64,000 bases of DNA. Source: Plasmopara viticola. Lineage: Eukaryota > Oomycota > Peronosporomycetes > Peronosporales > Peronosporaceae. A program made the position numbers and the translations under genes. The notes below the pieces were generated by a model. The model had not been told where the DNA came from and did no database searches. It worked only from the letters and a program-made list of their open reading frames with translations. This document shows, one piece after another, positions 55,140 to 64,000 of the stretch (positions are counted from its first letter, which is position 1; every line of letters begins with the position of its first letter). The DNA lies in the NCBI GenBank assembly GCA_001695595.3, contig MBPM02000033.1:558001-622000 (forward strand), written 5' to 3'.

Positions 55140-56450
55140 ATGGCCTCCTACGAGTCGGCGTCGCTGCTGCGGACAACTAGTGCGGCGCAGACTCCATCGC
55201 ACAAGGATACAGCCATCGTCGCAGCCTCGTTGCGTCCCCTGCCTGTGCCAGTCAGCGCTCCTGGTTGCACAGAGGAAGGGTCGGCCTTTTCGTCCTTTTT
55301 GGGACTCGCCACGACCATGACGGGTGCTTGTGTATTGACTCTTCCGGGTGTCGTGCAGGCTGTCGGTCCATTCCCAGCACTGCTGCTTTTCGCTATGAGT
55401 GCATGGCTCGCTTTTCACGCTTGTGAAATGCTCAGTGTATGCTGCGACGCTGCCAACGAATTTTCGTACGAGGCGTTGAGCTCTCGTCTCTTTGGCGCTG
55501 CTGGTGTGTGGGCCGTTCGCCTACTGACGATTGCTCTGCTGTTTGGTGCTATCGTGAGCTACATGGTTATTGCAATGGATCTCTTTGAGCCTTTTCTAGT
55601 GGACATTCTGAGTCGCAACACTATCAGCTTGGCCTTTGTGCTCCTCGCCATTCCGCTTTGCCTTCCTGAGACCATTCACGAGCTCCGCTTTGCCAACCTT
55701 TTGGTGCTCATCTGTTTGCTCTACATTCTCGTGGCGCTAGGCATCCGCACAGTGCAGAATGATCACGACTTTGCCGCGCAAATCCCGCGCAATGCTGCCG
55801 ACGAGTTCGACTCGGAGCTCGCGGCACTTGCGTATGCGCTTCCCGTCGTTACACTAAGTTTTGTGTGTCAATTAAACGTCCCGCGTGCGTATCAAGAAAT
55901 TCATGACAAGACGCAAATGACGCGCGTACACAAGGCACTTGTATGTTGGGGCATTTCTACCTATCTACTCTTTGCGTACCTGGGCTACGCATGCTTTCAC
56001 GGACAGCCACCGAGCGACATCCTTACGGGTTTTCGAGCCAACGACACGCTTATTAATGGCGCTCGTCTTGCACTGGGAAGTAGCATGGTGCTCAAGACGC
56101 CCATGACATTTCAGCCGTTGCGTCAACTCGTGGAAATTTGCTGTCTTGGTCACGATCGCGAGAGCTTGTCGTTCCGTGCTGCTATCACAGTCGTCTTTCT
56201 TCTCCTCGCCCACTTGTGTTCTCTCTCTTCTCGCAACTTGGGCACTGTCATGGCGTTCGTCGGCTCTGTGTCGGGCAACGTGCTTGCGCTTACAGTCCCA
56301 GGACTCTTTCTGTACGAAGTATCGCGTGGATATCTCATCGAGCGAGATGCGTTCTATTCACCGCGACTTGCACTACTATTTGCGTACACTGGCTCAAGTT
56401 TTGCCGTAGCTTCGCTTTCGTACCTATCGTACAATGCGTTGATGGGCTAA
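55140..56450 (+). CDS. Amino-acid transporter, AAAP (SLC32/36/38-like) family
   Basis: Intronless, 436 residues. After a short cytoplasmic N-terminus, the first helix region FSSFLGLATTMTGACVLTLP carries the G-x-G/A-unwound helix typical of the APC fold. About eleven hydrophobic segments follow, with LALAYALPVVTLSF-type and VPRAYQEIHDK-type segments that match the conserved core of AAAP proteins (cytoplasmic loop after TM6). It is expected to move neutral or cationic amino acids with H+ or Na+ at the plasma or vacuolar membrane; the substrate cannot be told. No signal peptide. Confidence 0.88.
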   Translation: MASYESASLLRTTSAAQTPSHKDTAIVAASLRPLPVPVSAPGCTEEGSAFSSFLGLATTMTGACVLTLPGVVQAVGPFPALLLFAMSAWLAFHACEMLSVCCDAANEFSYEALSSRLFGAAGVWAVRLLTIALLFGAIVSYMVIAMDLFEPFLVDILSRNTISLAFVLLAIPLCLPETIHELRFANLLVLICLLYILVALGIRTVQNDHDFAAQIPRNAADEFDSELAALAYALPVVTLSFVCQLNVPRAYQEIHDKTQMTRVHKALVCWGISTYLLFAYLGYACFHGQPPSDILTGFRANDTLINGARLALGSSMVLKTPMTFQPLRQLVEICCLGHDRESLSFRAAITVVFLLLAHLCSLSSRNLGTVMAFVGSVSGNVLALTVPGLFLYEVSRGYLIERDAFYSPRLALLFAYTGSSFAVASLSYLSYNALMG

Positions 56451-56547
56451 GACATGTATAAATCAAGAAGTCCAATATTTTGACAAACCAATATCAAAAA
56501 CGTATCTCATTTTTTCCCATCAGGGTAAGTACTACCAGCACCAAGGT

Positions 56548-57645
56548 CTATTTTAAGCCGCAACCCATAAGCTTTTTGTTAAAGTTTTCGCGCTGGTTAT
56601 GCTTCTTGCACTTCAATATCTTCACAGTGCAACAAACGGCGCAAAATCGGCCCTCATCTTTGTCCTTAAGCGTCGTACAACTGCCATCCGAAGTCGATTT
56701 GCGAATTTCTGAAGCCTTCTGAGAGCAGTTCTTGCAGACAGCGCGGCTGCATAGAGCACAGTCTTTAAGTGGGTCTAGCAGACTCTTTGGGTTGCGGCAA
56801 ATCTTGCAGCTGCCGCGTACAATGTCGGACGGCCCCACTTGCGAGCCCTCTGACATAAAAGTAATGAGCTTCACTAGCATCTTTTTCGGAATCGTGTCGC
56901 TCACCATGACGCCATTTTGGTCTGGCACATTAATAGAAGCCCCTCCGTGCACTAAAGCGCCGCCAATTTCACCCAACTGACGCTCCACTGCCATGTGTAA
57001 ATAAGTGGTGCCATTTACAAGTTCATTTAACGTAGAACACGCTGTGGGGGCGTAAGAGCCCACTGCAGACGATGGAGATGACGGAGAAGACGAGCATGAT
57101 GAATTCTTTAGCTCACGAAATTTTTCAATAAAGAGCTTGGTAATGATCGTAGGTGTCTCGGGCTTGGCAGTCATGATGTGGATAGCCAACGGCGTTTGTC
57201 CACGAACGTTCATGGCCGATGGATTGGCACCTAAATTAAGCAAAAGTTCCACGAGATCCGGTGCATTAGATCTAGTGCTGCTGGCAGCGAAATGCAGCGC
57301 CGTGTTGCTGTGTCGATCGCCAGCATTCAAGTGTTCGGACAGCCCCGGAAGATTGGCTAAAGCTCGCAATACATCAAAATGGCCTTTTTTGGCAGCAATA
57401 TGCAGCGCGCTCTGTTGATTCTTGCGATCACGTAGTGCCAAGATGCTTGCAGTTGACGTACTGCTGAGCTGGCCAGCAGCGGCTGGCTCAACGTCGTCAT
57501 CAGGACTCCACTCTGTAGAGGACGAGTCGGAGCTTGATGTTGTGCTAGTAGTCGAGCTATTGCGGGCTGGATCCTCCAAGTCATAGCCGTACTTTTGCAG
57601 CGTAACAATAAGCAACTTGGCCTTGGCTGCCTCCTTCTCGTCCAT
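56548..57645 (-). CDS. Ankyrin-repeat protein with C-terminal zinc-binding domain
   Basis: Intronless, 365 residues from the ATG at 57645 (MDEKEAAKAK). The frame is open upstream but only to a GTG. After a Ser/Thr-rich acidic segment there are three ankyrin-like repeats (SALHIAAKKGHFDVLRALAN, TALHFAAS...LVELLLNLGANPSAMN, then a longer irregular one TYLHMAVERQLGEIGGALVH). The C-terminus has paired Cys motifs CKICRNPKS, CALCSRAVCKNCS and FCAVCC, resembling a degenerate FYVE/RING-type double zinc site, but the RRHHCR lipid-binding motif is missing. A protein-interaction adaptor is likely; the partner is unknown. Confidence 0.8.
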   Translation of the reverse strand: MDEKEAAKAKLLIVTLQKYGYDLEDPARNSSTTSTTSSSDSSSTEWSPDDDVEPAAAGQLSSTSTASILALRDRKNQQSALHIAAKKGHFDVLRALANLPGLSEHLNAGDRHSNTALHFAASSTRSNAPDLVELLLNLGANPSAMNVRGQTPLAIHIMTAKPETPTIITKLFIEKFRELKNSSCSSSPSSPSSAVGSYAPTACSTLNELVNGTTYLHMAVERQLGEIGGALVHGGASINVPDQNGVMVSDTIPKKMLVKLITFMSEGSQVGPSDIVRGSCKICRNPKSLLDPLKDCALCSRAVCKNCSQKASEIRKSTSDGSCTTLKDKDEGRFCAVCCTVKILKCKKHNQRENFNKKLMGCGLK

Positions 57646-58101
57646 TTGTGTTCGGAGCTGGTGGTTTAAATGTGTCTGAGAAGGCGTCAATTGCAAATTA
57701 ACCACTGAAATAACTGGCGCAAATTAAAAAAAGTGGCAATCGTGAGGACAGGCAACGAACGACTGATACGCTGCCCACTTGGTAAATACCGAGCCAGGAA
57801 TAGAGGCGACACACCGCTGCTTGGAGGCTCGAGTAATTTTTGGCAATGCCTCGCGTGCTCTGCAGCTATAGAGAGGGGAGGGGGTAGAAGGGAAGGCCTA
57901 TTTAAAAGTTGCCTGCGAGAATGCATTCTAGCGGCACCAACGTTTTGATCAGAGCGTCTGATAGCTTGAAATTGACGATTGGAGAACACATATCCCTTTA
58001 AATATTATCCTGGTTTTTAAAATGAGAAGTAACAGGTACTTAAAATGATTGGGTATTAATTGCGCAGCGAGCAAACGTTAAATTCCACAGAAAATTCACT
58101 C

Positions 58102-59187
58102 ATGACGACGTTGTGGAGCTTGTCGTCAGAAGCGACTTGGGCAACGATCTGGGCCCGTTACGACACAGTGGTGCAGTCCATGGAGGTTTGTGTGAGGCTA
58201 CTTTATGGCCAAATTTATTGCCACTGGCCACTGACATGTTATCCCCTTCGAGAAGAATGACCTGGCGGCGTTGGATAAGTGGTATCTGGCCTCTTTGCCA
58301 CCCATATTACAAGGTCGTGAACCTACTCCATACGTGACGCAGTCAGAGTTGCAGCAAGTTTTAAAATGGAAGCTGAAAAAGGGCAAGTGGTATGTCTGAG
58401 CTGCAGCTGCCGCATCTTCTTGACCGAGGGCTAAGCTCCCTTGACTCTATTCAGGCGTCCGCAACTGATGAAGTTCATTTCAGAACTGAGTGAGGTCGAC
58501 GTCAAACAGGCGTCGCTTAAAGCATACAAGGATCTCAAGCGTGGCGATCTACGCGCTGCTACAGAGGCGTTTTGCGTGCTAAAAGGGGTGCGTTACTCTT
58601 GGCTTTTTATACCGTTTTAGTTGCTTAATTTATGTAACGCTAATGTCAAGATGCTCTATTCGCTCACTATTTAGGTGGGACCGGCGACTGCGTCCGCTTT
58701 GCTAGCAGTGTACGATGAACGTGTGCCCTTTATGGCGGACGAAGCCTCAGAGGCAATTGCAGGTACTAACCAAGAAAAGTGGATGTCATATTTCATCAGT
58801 AATGTTGTTTGACTAGCCATTATCGGTCCACGCAAGTACACGCTACCACACTTTATGATTTTCGCTGAGCAACTACGCAATAAGGCCGAGTGGCTTAACG
58901 AACAGCGAGCCGCAACTAACGACGAAAAAGCCGAAAAGATTGATTTTTGGACAGCGCAGCGTGTGCAGTTGTGCCTCTATGTTGAAGCACACGATCAAGC
59001 TGCAACTAGATCCGTATCAAACACTAAAAAAGAAGCTTCTACGGTGGTCAAGCGAAAACGAGACAAGACAATGATGTTTAAGAAGTCTGAGACGATATGC
59101 GAAAATCCTGCTAGCGATCACGACCACAATTTGCGCAGGTCGCGAAGAAAACGAGTAGGCGTGGAAGCACATGAGAAGATAAAGTAA
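58102..59187 (+). CDS. Conserved eukaryotic protein with helix-hairpin-helix motif
   Basis: Five exons (58102-58185, 58253-58389, 58455-58587, 58675-58762, 58817-59187) give 270 residues. The first exon reads MTTLWSLSSEATWATIWARY. A conserved block YVTQSELQQVLKWKLKKGKW RPQL leads to LKGVGPATASALLAVYDE, a helix-hairpin-helix signature as in DNA glycosylases, then VPFMADEAS. The C-terminus is Lys/Arg-rich (RRSRRKRVG) and looks like a nuclear localisation signal. No glycosylase catalytic Lys or Asp, nor Fe-S cluster, is evident, so enzymatic activity is doubtful. Related uncharacterised proteins occur widely in eukaryotes. Nuclear DNA binding is inferred. Confidence 0.78.
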
Positions 59188-59243
59188 AGAGCAATGCTAC
59201 TGGTAATGATTGAAAGTGGTGAACGTCTTTTGAAAAAAAATAA

Positions 59244-60356
59244 TTATGCTAAATCCTTGTGATTAAGCAGCAGCAGCTCAAGCGCTTCAGCAATTGTTGC
59301 CCAGCTCTCAGCATGTGCAATGGCTTCAGGCAAATAGCCAAATTTGCGCTTGATTTCGCCCCGTACAAGTCTCAAATACTGACGCACTTCACTAGCAATA
59401 AATCGCAAGCGAATCACCATATCCTCTTTGAGCTGCTGCTGCACACCTATTTCATTTTCAGCATGTGTTGCTCGTTGCTGCGATTGTTTGTAAGCTCCGC
59501 GTAGCTCTCCGAGTTCGCAAGTCTGTTTAGCATATTGATCGGCAGCTTCTTCCGACTTGCAACTCGCATCCTGAAGCAATTTGTTCAATCGCTTCACCTC
59601 TTTGTGTTCGGTTTCGTATCGCGCTGCCTTGCGTTGTAGATGCGCAAATGAATGCTTCAAATGCTCCTCGAGCCACCACGTACACTTAGACGCCACAGTC
59701 GTTAAACCTGCCACTAACGCAGCTGAGTTTAAGGATTCAGACGACGTTGGATGAATGTCTTCTTCTGCCTCAAGCGCTACCTGCTCCTGATTTCCAAGAT
59801 TAGAATTAACTACATCGCTGGAAGTGTTGCCCATACTTATCGCGCTATCTGCACCATGCTGAATTCCCTCATTTTTGCTGTCCTTGTCATCGACGTCCCC
59901 AAAACTCTCGCGTATTGCAATTAATCGCTCAAGGTGAAGTCGAAACGATTCTCCTAAAGCAGCTAGTTGACTTACTGCTTGTTCGGCGCGGCGCTTTCGG
60001 CGCTCACTTTGAGATTTGAGCCCTACAAGCTCACGTTCAAGTCCCTGAATGCGTAGCTGAAGAGCGTCACGCGCTACTTCTAACTCTGTTGTTGCTTGTT
60101 CGAGAGCAGTGCGAGACTTTAATGAGCTCTCGACTGCGCAAAGCTTTTGCTGTAGCTGTTTTGCCCGCTCGAACTCACGCGAAGCGCGCTGGCGAGCTGG
60201 TGCCATCGCAGCCATGTGAGTTACAGCCTTGTCCTTCCAAATCAACAGCTCTCGAATGTCACTTTGCATACGCCCATTCTCTTCGCGCAACAGGAAATTC
60301 TCGCGCTTTAAGTGCTGCAAAGGCTCATAAGCCAACAGGACTTCTGCTGCAGCCAT
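59244..60356 (-). CDS. Coiled-coil protein of unknown function
   Basis: Intronless, 370 residues from the ATG at 60356. Almost the whole protein is predicted coiled coil with Leu/Ala heptads (EPLQHLKRENFLLREENGRM; LQLRIQGLERELVGLKSQSE), interrupted by a polar Asp/Ser-rich linker around residues 155-205. No other domain, signal or membrane segment is visible. It is divergent with RPB9 across 162 bp. A structural or scaffold role is likely; the family is not recognised. Confidence 0.78.
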   Translation of the reverse strand: MAAAEVLLAYEPLQHLKRENFLLREENGRMQSDIRELLIWKDKAVTHMAAMAPARQRASREFERAKQLQQKLCAVESSLKSRTALEQATTELEVARDALQLRIQGLERELVGLKSQSERRKRRAEQAVSQLAALGESFRLHLERLIAIRESFGDVDDKDSKNEGIQHGADSAISMGNTSSDVVNSNLGNQEQVALEAEEDIHPTSSESLNSAALVAGLTTVASKCTWWLEEHLKHSFAHLQRKAARYETEHKEVKRLNKLLQDASCKSEEAADQYAKQTCELGELRGAYKQSQQRATHAENEIGVQQQLKEDMVIRLRFIASEVRQYLRLVRGEIKRKFGYLPEAIAHAESWATIAEALELLLLNHKDLA

Positions 60357-60518
60357 CTTTTTTAAGAGCTGTAAGACTGCACCGTTAACGGACAGCGATG
60401 CCCATGTTTTCTATAGCTAGAAAATTGTATCAATCGGTAAATTATTGTGCGCTTAGAACTATTAATGAATAAATAAGCCCTGACAAAATCACACTTTGCA
60501 CCATTTGTAAATTTCACG
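60357..60518. promoter_or_regulatory. Divergent intergenic promoter region (162 bp)
   Basis: Separates the ATGs of the minus-strand coiled-coil gene and plus-strand RPB9, so both promoters must lie here. No clear TATA box; no confident initiator match. Confidence 0.5.
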
Positions 60519-61154
60519 ATGGCCGCCGCTGGTATGCGCTTTTGCCGCGAATGGTAAGTCCACTTGACGCAACGTCTGCCACTATTCTTGTCGCTTAATA
60601 GAGGCTTCAAGCCTATTTGCTTGTATATGAGTCGGCTAAGAATTTGGCGTAGACGTGGATGCCCTGCCATTTCTTCTCTCTCTGACTTGTGCGTTACATC
60701 GTGTCATATCATTCATACAGCAACAACATGTTGTATCCAAGTCAAGACCGCGACATTCGTCGCTTGGTATTTCGCTGTCGCAATTGTGGGCAATCTGAGG
60801 ATGTGGAGGAGAGCTGTATTTATGTCAATGAGCTAGTTAAAGACACACGGTACGTTTGAAGATAGTCAAGTCTCGACGTGATCAATTGATGGTGGAATTG
60901 CGTCTCTTTTGTCCTTTACTTACTACAGAGTGCAATTGGACGTACTGCCCGGTGACGTAATCGATGATCCAACGTTGCAGCGCGACTATGACGTGGCCTG
61001 CCCAAATTGTGGCCACAATGGCGCTGTATTTATCCGCTCGCAGGACGGTGTGAAGCAATCGACACTTGCTCTCATTTGGGTGTGTCTAAATCGTGATTGC
61101 CAGGAAGACGAAGAGGGAAACCGTTTACCGTCGTATCGCTGGATGGGAAGCTAA
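60519..61154 (+). CDS. RPB9: DNA-directed RNA polymerase II subunit RPB9
   Basis: Three exons (60519-60553, 60721-60849, 60929-61154) give 129 residues. Exon 1 is only 35 nt (MAAAGMRFCRE) and its last codon is completed by exon 2, giving the N-terminal zinc ribbon CRECNNMLYP...CRNCG. The second ribbon is CPNCGHNGAVF...CLNRDC. Both zinc sites keep four cysteines. The order and spacing (DPTLQRDYDVACPNCGH) are diagnostic of RPB9, which acts in start-site selection, proofreading and transcription-coupled repair in the nucleus. The C-terminal ~13 residues after the last Cys (EDEEGNRLPSYRWMGS) are longer than in yeast. Confidence 0.95.
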
Positions 61155-62012
61155 GTAGAGCTCGGAACTAGAGTTAGCATTACAACTCGTCCGCGCAACC
61201 GGTAGGATGTTATTGGAATATCCATTGTATGACTTTTGGGGTTCCTGAAGCAGACAATTGTCGCATGCACTCTCAGACCTCAAGATTTGCACTTAGAGAC
61301 AAAGAAGTTTTAAACTCACAGACGTAGACTTGGTTACGACAACAGGCAGGCATATCACGAACGGCCTTGGTGTTTCTATACTTAAATCTATTTGTTTGCA
61401 TGACGAATCGTCGAGAGATGGTATGCGATGGTGATCGTAATTTGTCCGACGTAACCTTTAGTGTTTACATTGTGTAAACGTGAGCCGACACTACTTAAAG
61501 CGCAGAATATTTCTAGCCCAACAACAAACGGAACTACCAAAATGTGGGAATCCGCTTGTCGTTGGTTACTCCGTTCACTACACTTCGTTCGTCCAGCAAT
61601 ATAGCCATGAGAAACTTGTATTGGTTGGAATCTTTTGCCCAATAATGCACATTTGCCAGACTTTGTCGTCGTAAGAATACTGCGACACGAACGAACACGC
61701 AAGTCGAATGGGAAATAAAGTAGGATGTCGAAACAGACGCTAACGCGTAGTGGATTGTCATTTTTTGTCCTTTCATTACCTCTTGATTGTAATACTACCT
61801 TATTACTGCAACAATGTAAATCTGAGGTAATAAACACGGGGAAGCCCCAGCGATAGAAGTCATTTTCGATATAAACGAGAAAAAAAAAATGCTGTTTGGT
61901 GTTGTACTCGTACGGACTTTTTAGTGATGAAAACGAGAAGAATAGAGCAATGTACGGGGTGTCTTACTAAAAAGGATAAAAAGTACCCATTAAGAACTGT
62001 TTTAGTCTCATG
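61155..62012. other. Intergenic region
   Basis: Only short overlapping ORFs on both strands (61388-61837 minus, 61480-61674 plus), with no recognisable domain. Confidence 0.5.
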
Positions 62013-62025
62013 GTAATATAATAAA

Positions 62026-62348
62026 TGTAATGTAATGTATTACGTTATCGCGTTGCCAAGTTATGCACGTGCTAGGCTCTATGGCTAGTCCACGGCATAG
62101 AGTGGTGTCTGCATACGTCGGGTCTCGTTCGGCGGGCAGTGCAGCCAGCACTGAGGTCGTGAGGGTCTTCCATTGTTTTGATTAGCTCTGACTTGGTAAG
62201 AGCCCAGGTGGCGCCCTGGTGCTGGAGACCGTCGCGTCGAGGGTGAGACTCGTTAGAGACCTGCAGATGCCCGAGAGCACCTGCCCGAAGCGCGCGAGCA
62301 TCTAGCCCCCGCGCTTGGAAGGAGGGCGTCACCCCAACCTTTTCCAAA
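62026..62348 (-). mobile_element. Short retroposon, copy 3 (323 bp), with 13-bp target-site duplication
   Basis: Minus-strand copy, flanked by perfect direct repeats gtaatataataaa (62013-62025 and 62349-62361). Its 3' tail is a (TACAT)-like pentamer run. Nearly identical in sequence to copies 1 and 2. Confidence 0.88.
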
Positions 62349-62361
62349 GTAATATAATAAA

Positions 62362-64000
62362 GTAAGAGAAATTAGTAAAAGAAAAAGCCATGCTTTGTTC
62401 GTATAAAAAAAATCTCGACCTGAGGGTCCACCCAATTTTTGACCACCTCTACAGTATTTGAGGCAAAATTATTGCCAGGGAGATCCCGACGCAAAGATGC
62501 GTTCATCTCATCCTCTATATACACCACCGTTAAAGCTAAAGTCATTGGCGAAAGCCGCACTACATGCGTAGTTGTAGACTGCTAGTGATGCTCTATATAA
62601 CAATATCGTCAAGGACCACTAAGAGCTCACTAGCTGACATGTTCATGCTTGTCAAGATGCTAGGTAAGATCTCGTCAGCGGACAGCTAAATAGATCATGT
62701 GTTGTGGTTGTTGTCACTCTTACACAAACAAGAAATAATTTTTATGTGCTTGCATCGCCCATGACGCTCAGAATTCGTTGATATTCTTCTGGTAGGATAT
62801 TTATCGTGTCAGACTCTCTGGCCCACTTAAGTTAAAAGATTACTTATTTGAAGTCCAACTCTTCTTTTGCACGTCGTTATTACTCTGTCACTGTAATAGG
62901 TAGTGACAGTGGCTGTAGATGTATAATTACTCACGAAAGGGGTGAATAACCAACGAGAACACGTGGCGTAGCCCGACACAGAAGTACGCATGACAGCAAC
63001 GTTTGCATAGTCTGCATACCTATGAGCACCGAGTGAAAACAAAAACATAAGATTGATTCCATGCCACTTCAAACATAGTGGAGATATAGCGCTGCAACTT
63101 TGATATCGCCGAACGTGCTCGACACAGCCGCTTAAGGTAGCTCGGTCAGCATATCAGTGTCGACCCGATCCAACTCTCGATTCAAAGTAGCTGTTAAAGG
63201 TTGGAGAAAATCTACCGGTGCAAAGATCTAAATTTCTATCAAATATCTGTTATAGTTAGTATTGTCTGAAACGATATACTGGCTCACTCGATCTCAATAT
63301 TCCAGTCAAATTTGGCACCAGAGATTGGACAGAAGCACTCACATCCCGCTTCTTTTATGCAATTGGACTTCACTATCTACCGCATCACCATACTGTGCAG
63401 CGTGCTTACTAGCAATCGCTTGACTGCACGTTCGTGCTACGTCGCATGTCTAACCACATGGAGTGCGTACACAAATAGCTCGTATCTGGACAGATCTTTG
63501 AAATATCTAGTGTACACTTGTTCAGTCTCAGTCTCGAAATTTCATGTAGATTTTTTTTCGCTCATTTCCACATGAGAAAGAAAGTCACTGCTTTATTATA
63601 ATGATACTATCTTACATATTCTCGACCATATTTTACTCTTTTGTCGTTGCCAGGCAATGTTTTTGTGAGAGCATTAAGTCTAATCCTCGTGTTCTAAATT
63701 GTGGTGTTGTCGTCTACTCTTCGGCTTACCTAGAGATCAGGGTTACAATGCTTAAGCATGTTGCTTCGTCTGAAGAAGCACTCTATAGTATGCTCACTAC
63801 TTTCAGTGGTTTATGTCTTCTTAAACACAACATTGCCTCGTTATCCGAGGCTTTTCTGCAAACTATCTAAGGCAGCCTCATGTCAAGTCCTATGGTCGTA
63901 GGATACCCTCCAATCTTCCTTTGACACCGATACACACTGCACTTGGAAGGATTTGTACGCATGTGTTCACCTTAACGTACACACAGCTTTTCCTTTTGCG
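62362..64000. other. Gene-poor right end of the window
   Basis: A minus-strand piece near 62372-62560 (YIEDEMNASLRRDLPGNN then VVKNWVDPQVEIFF) reads like sequence seen in LTR-retrotransposon ends or adjacent coding fragments, but no LTR pair or polymerase domain is visible in the window. ORFs at 63312-63575 and 63601-63870 have no recognisable domain. Confidence 0.4.

Noticed and set aside
56548..57705. Longer start for the ankyrin protein (385 codons)
   Set aside because: The first codon is GTG; the first ATG is at 57645.
62072..62347. Open frame MTPSFQARGL-type as a protein gene
   Set aside because: It lies entirely inside the third retroposon copy and is shared with the other copies; it is treated as repeat sequence.

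Overview
The window reads as nuclear DNA of an oomycete, most likely the Phytophthora / downy mildew group. The signs are short GT-AG introns (46-167 nt), close-packed conserved eukaryotic genes on both strands, TKL kinases, an FYVE-GAF protein, and long AT-richer gene-poor blocks with decayed sequence and a short interspersed repeat. No rRNA, tRNA, CRISPR or bacterial operon structure was found. Family names come from motif recognition, not from database searches.

Layout. 1-5194 (minus) is most of a giant EF-hand protein that runs off the left edge. 5061-6875 is an inverted duplication of that gene's promoter and 5' end around a 1.1 kb core with a degraded ORF. 7864-8180 is a short retroposon. 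8191-14500 is AT-rich, with fragments that look like an old DNA-virus or virophage-like insertion. 14500-22480 is gene-poor. 22481-28721 holds a ZC3H15/Tma46-type zinc-finger protein, a small acidic coiled-coil protein, the oligosaccharyltransferase catalytic subunit STT3, and a probably N-myristoylated TKL kinase. 28730-37120 is gene-poor. 37122-41998 holds an FYVE-GAF protein and an ATP-dependent DNA ligase with a presequence-like N-terminus. 42000-46890 is gene-poor, with a second retroposon copy, a strong foldback hairpin and a tandem repeat. 46894-61154 is gene-rich: a coiled-coil protein with a C1q/TNF-like C-terminus, a 7TM-TKL kinase fusion, a gamma-butyrobetaine/trimethyllysine-type dioxygenase, an AAAP amino-acid transporter, an ankyrin-zinc-finger protein, a helix-hairpin-helix protein, a coiled-coil protein and RNA polymerase II subunit RPB9. 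61155-64000 is gene-poor, with a third retroposon copy.

The genes are not one pathway. They are mainly housekeeping (transcription, translation, N-glycosylation, DNA ligation, carnitine metabolism, amino-acid transport) plus signalling (EF-hand, two TKL kinases, FYVE-GAF). Two gene pairs share short divergent promoters (24770-24888 and 60357-60518). The most unusual items are the 7TM-kinase fusion, the eight-module EF-hand protein, two frame-preserving stop-free introns, the virus-like relic, and a retroposon with three independent target-site duplications.
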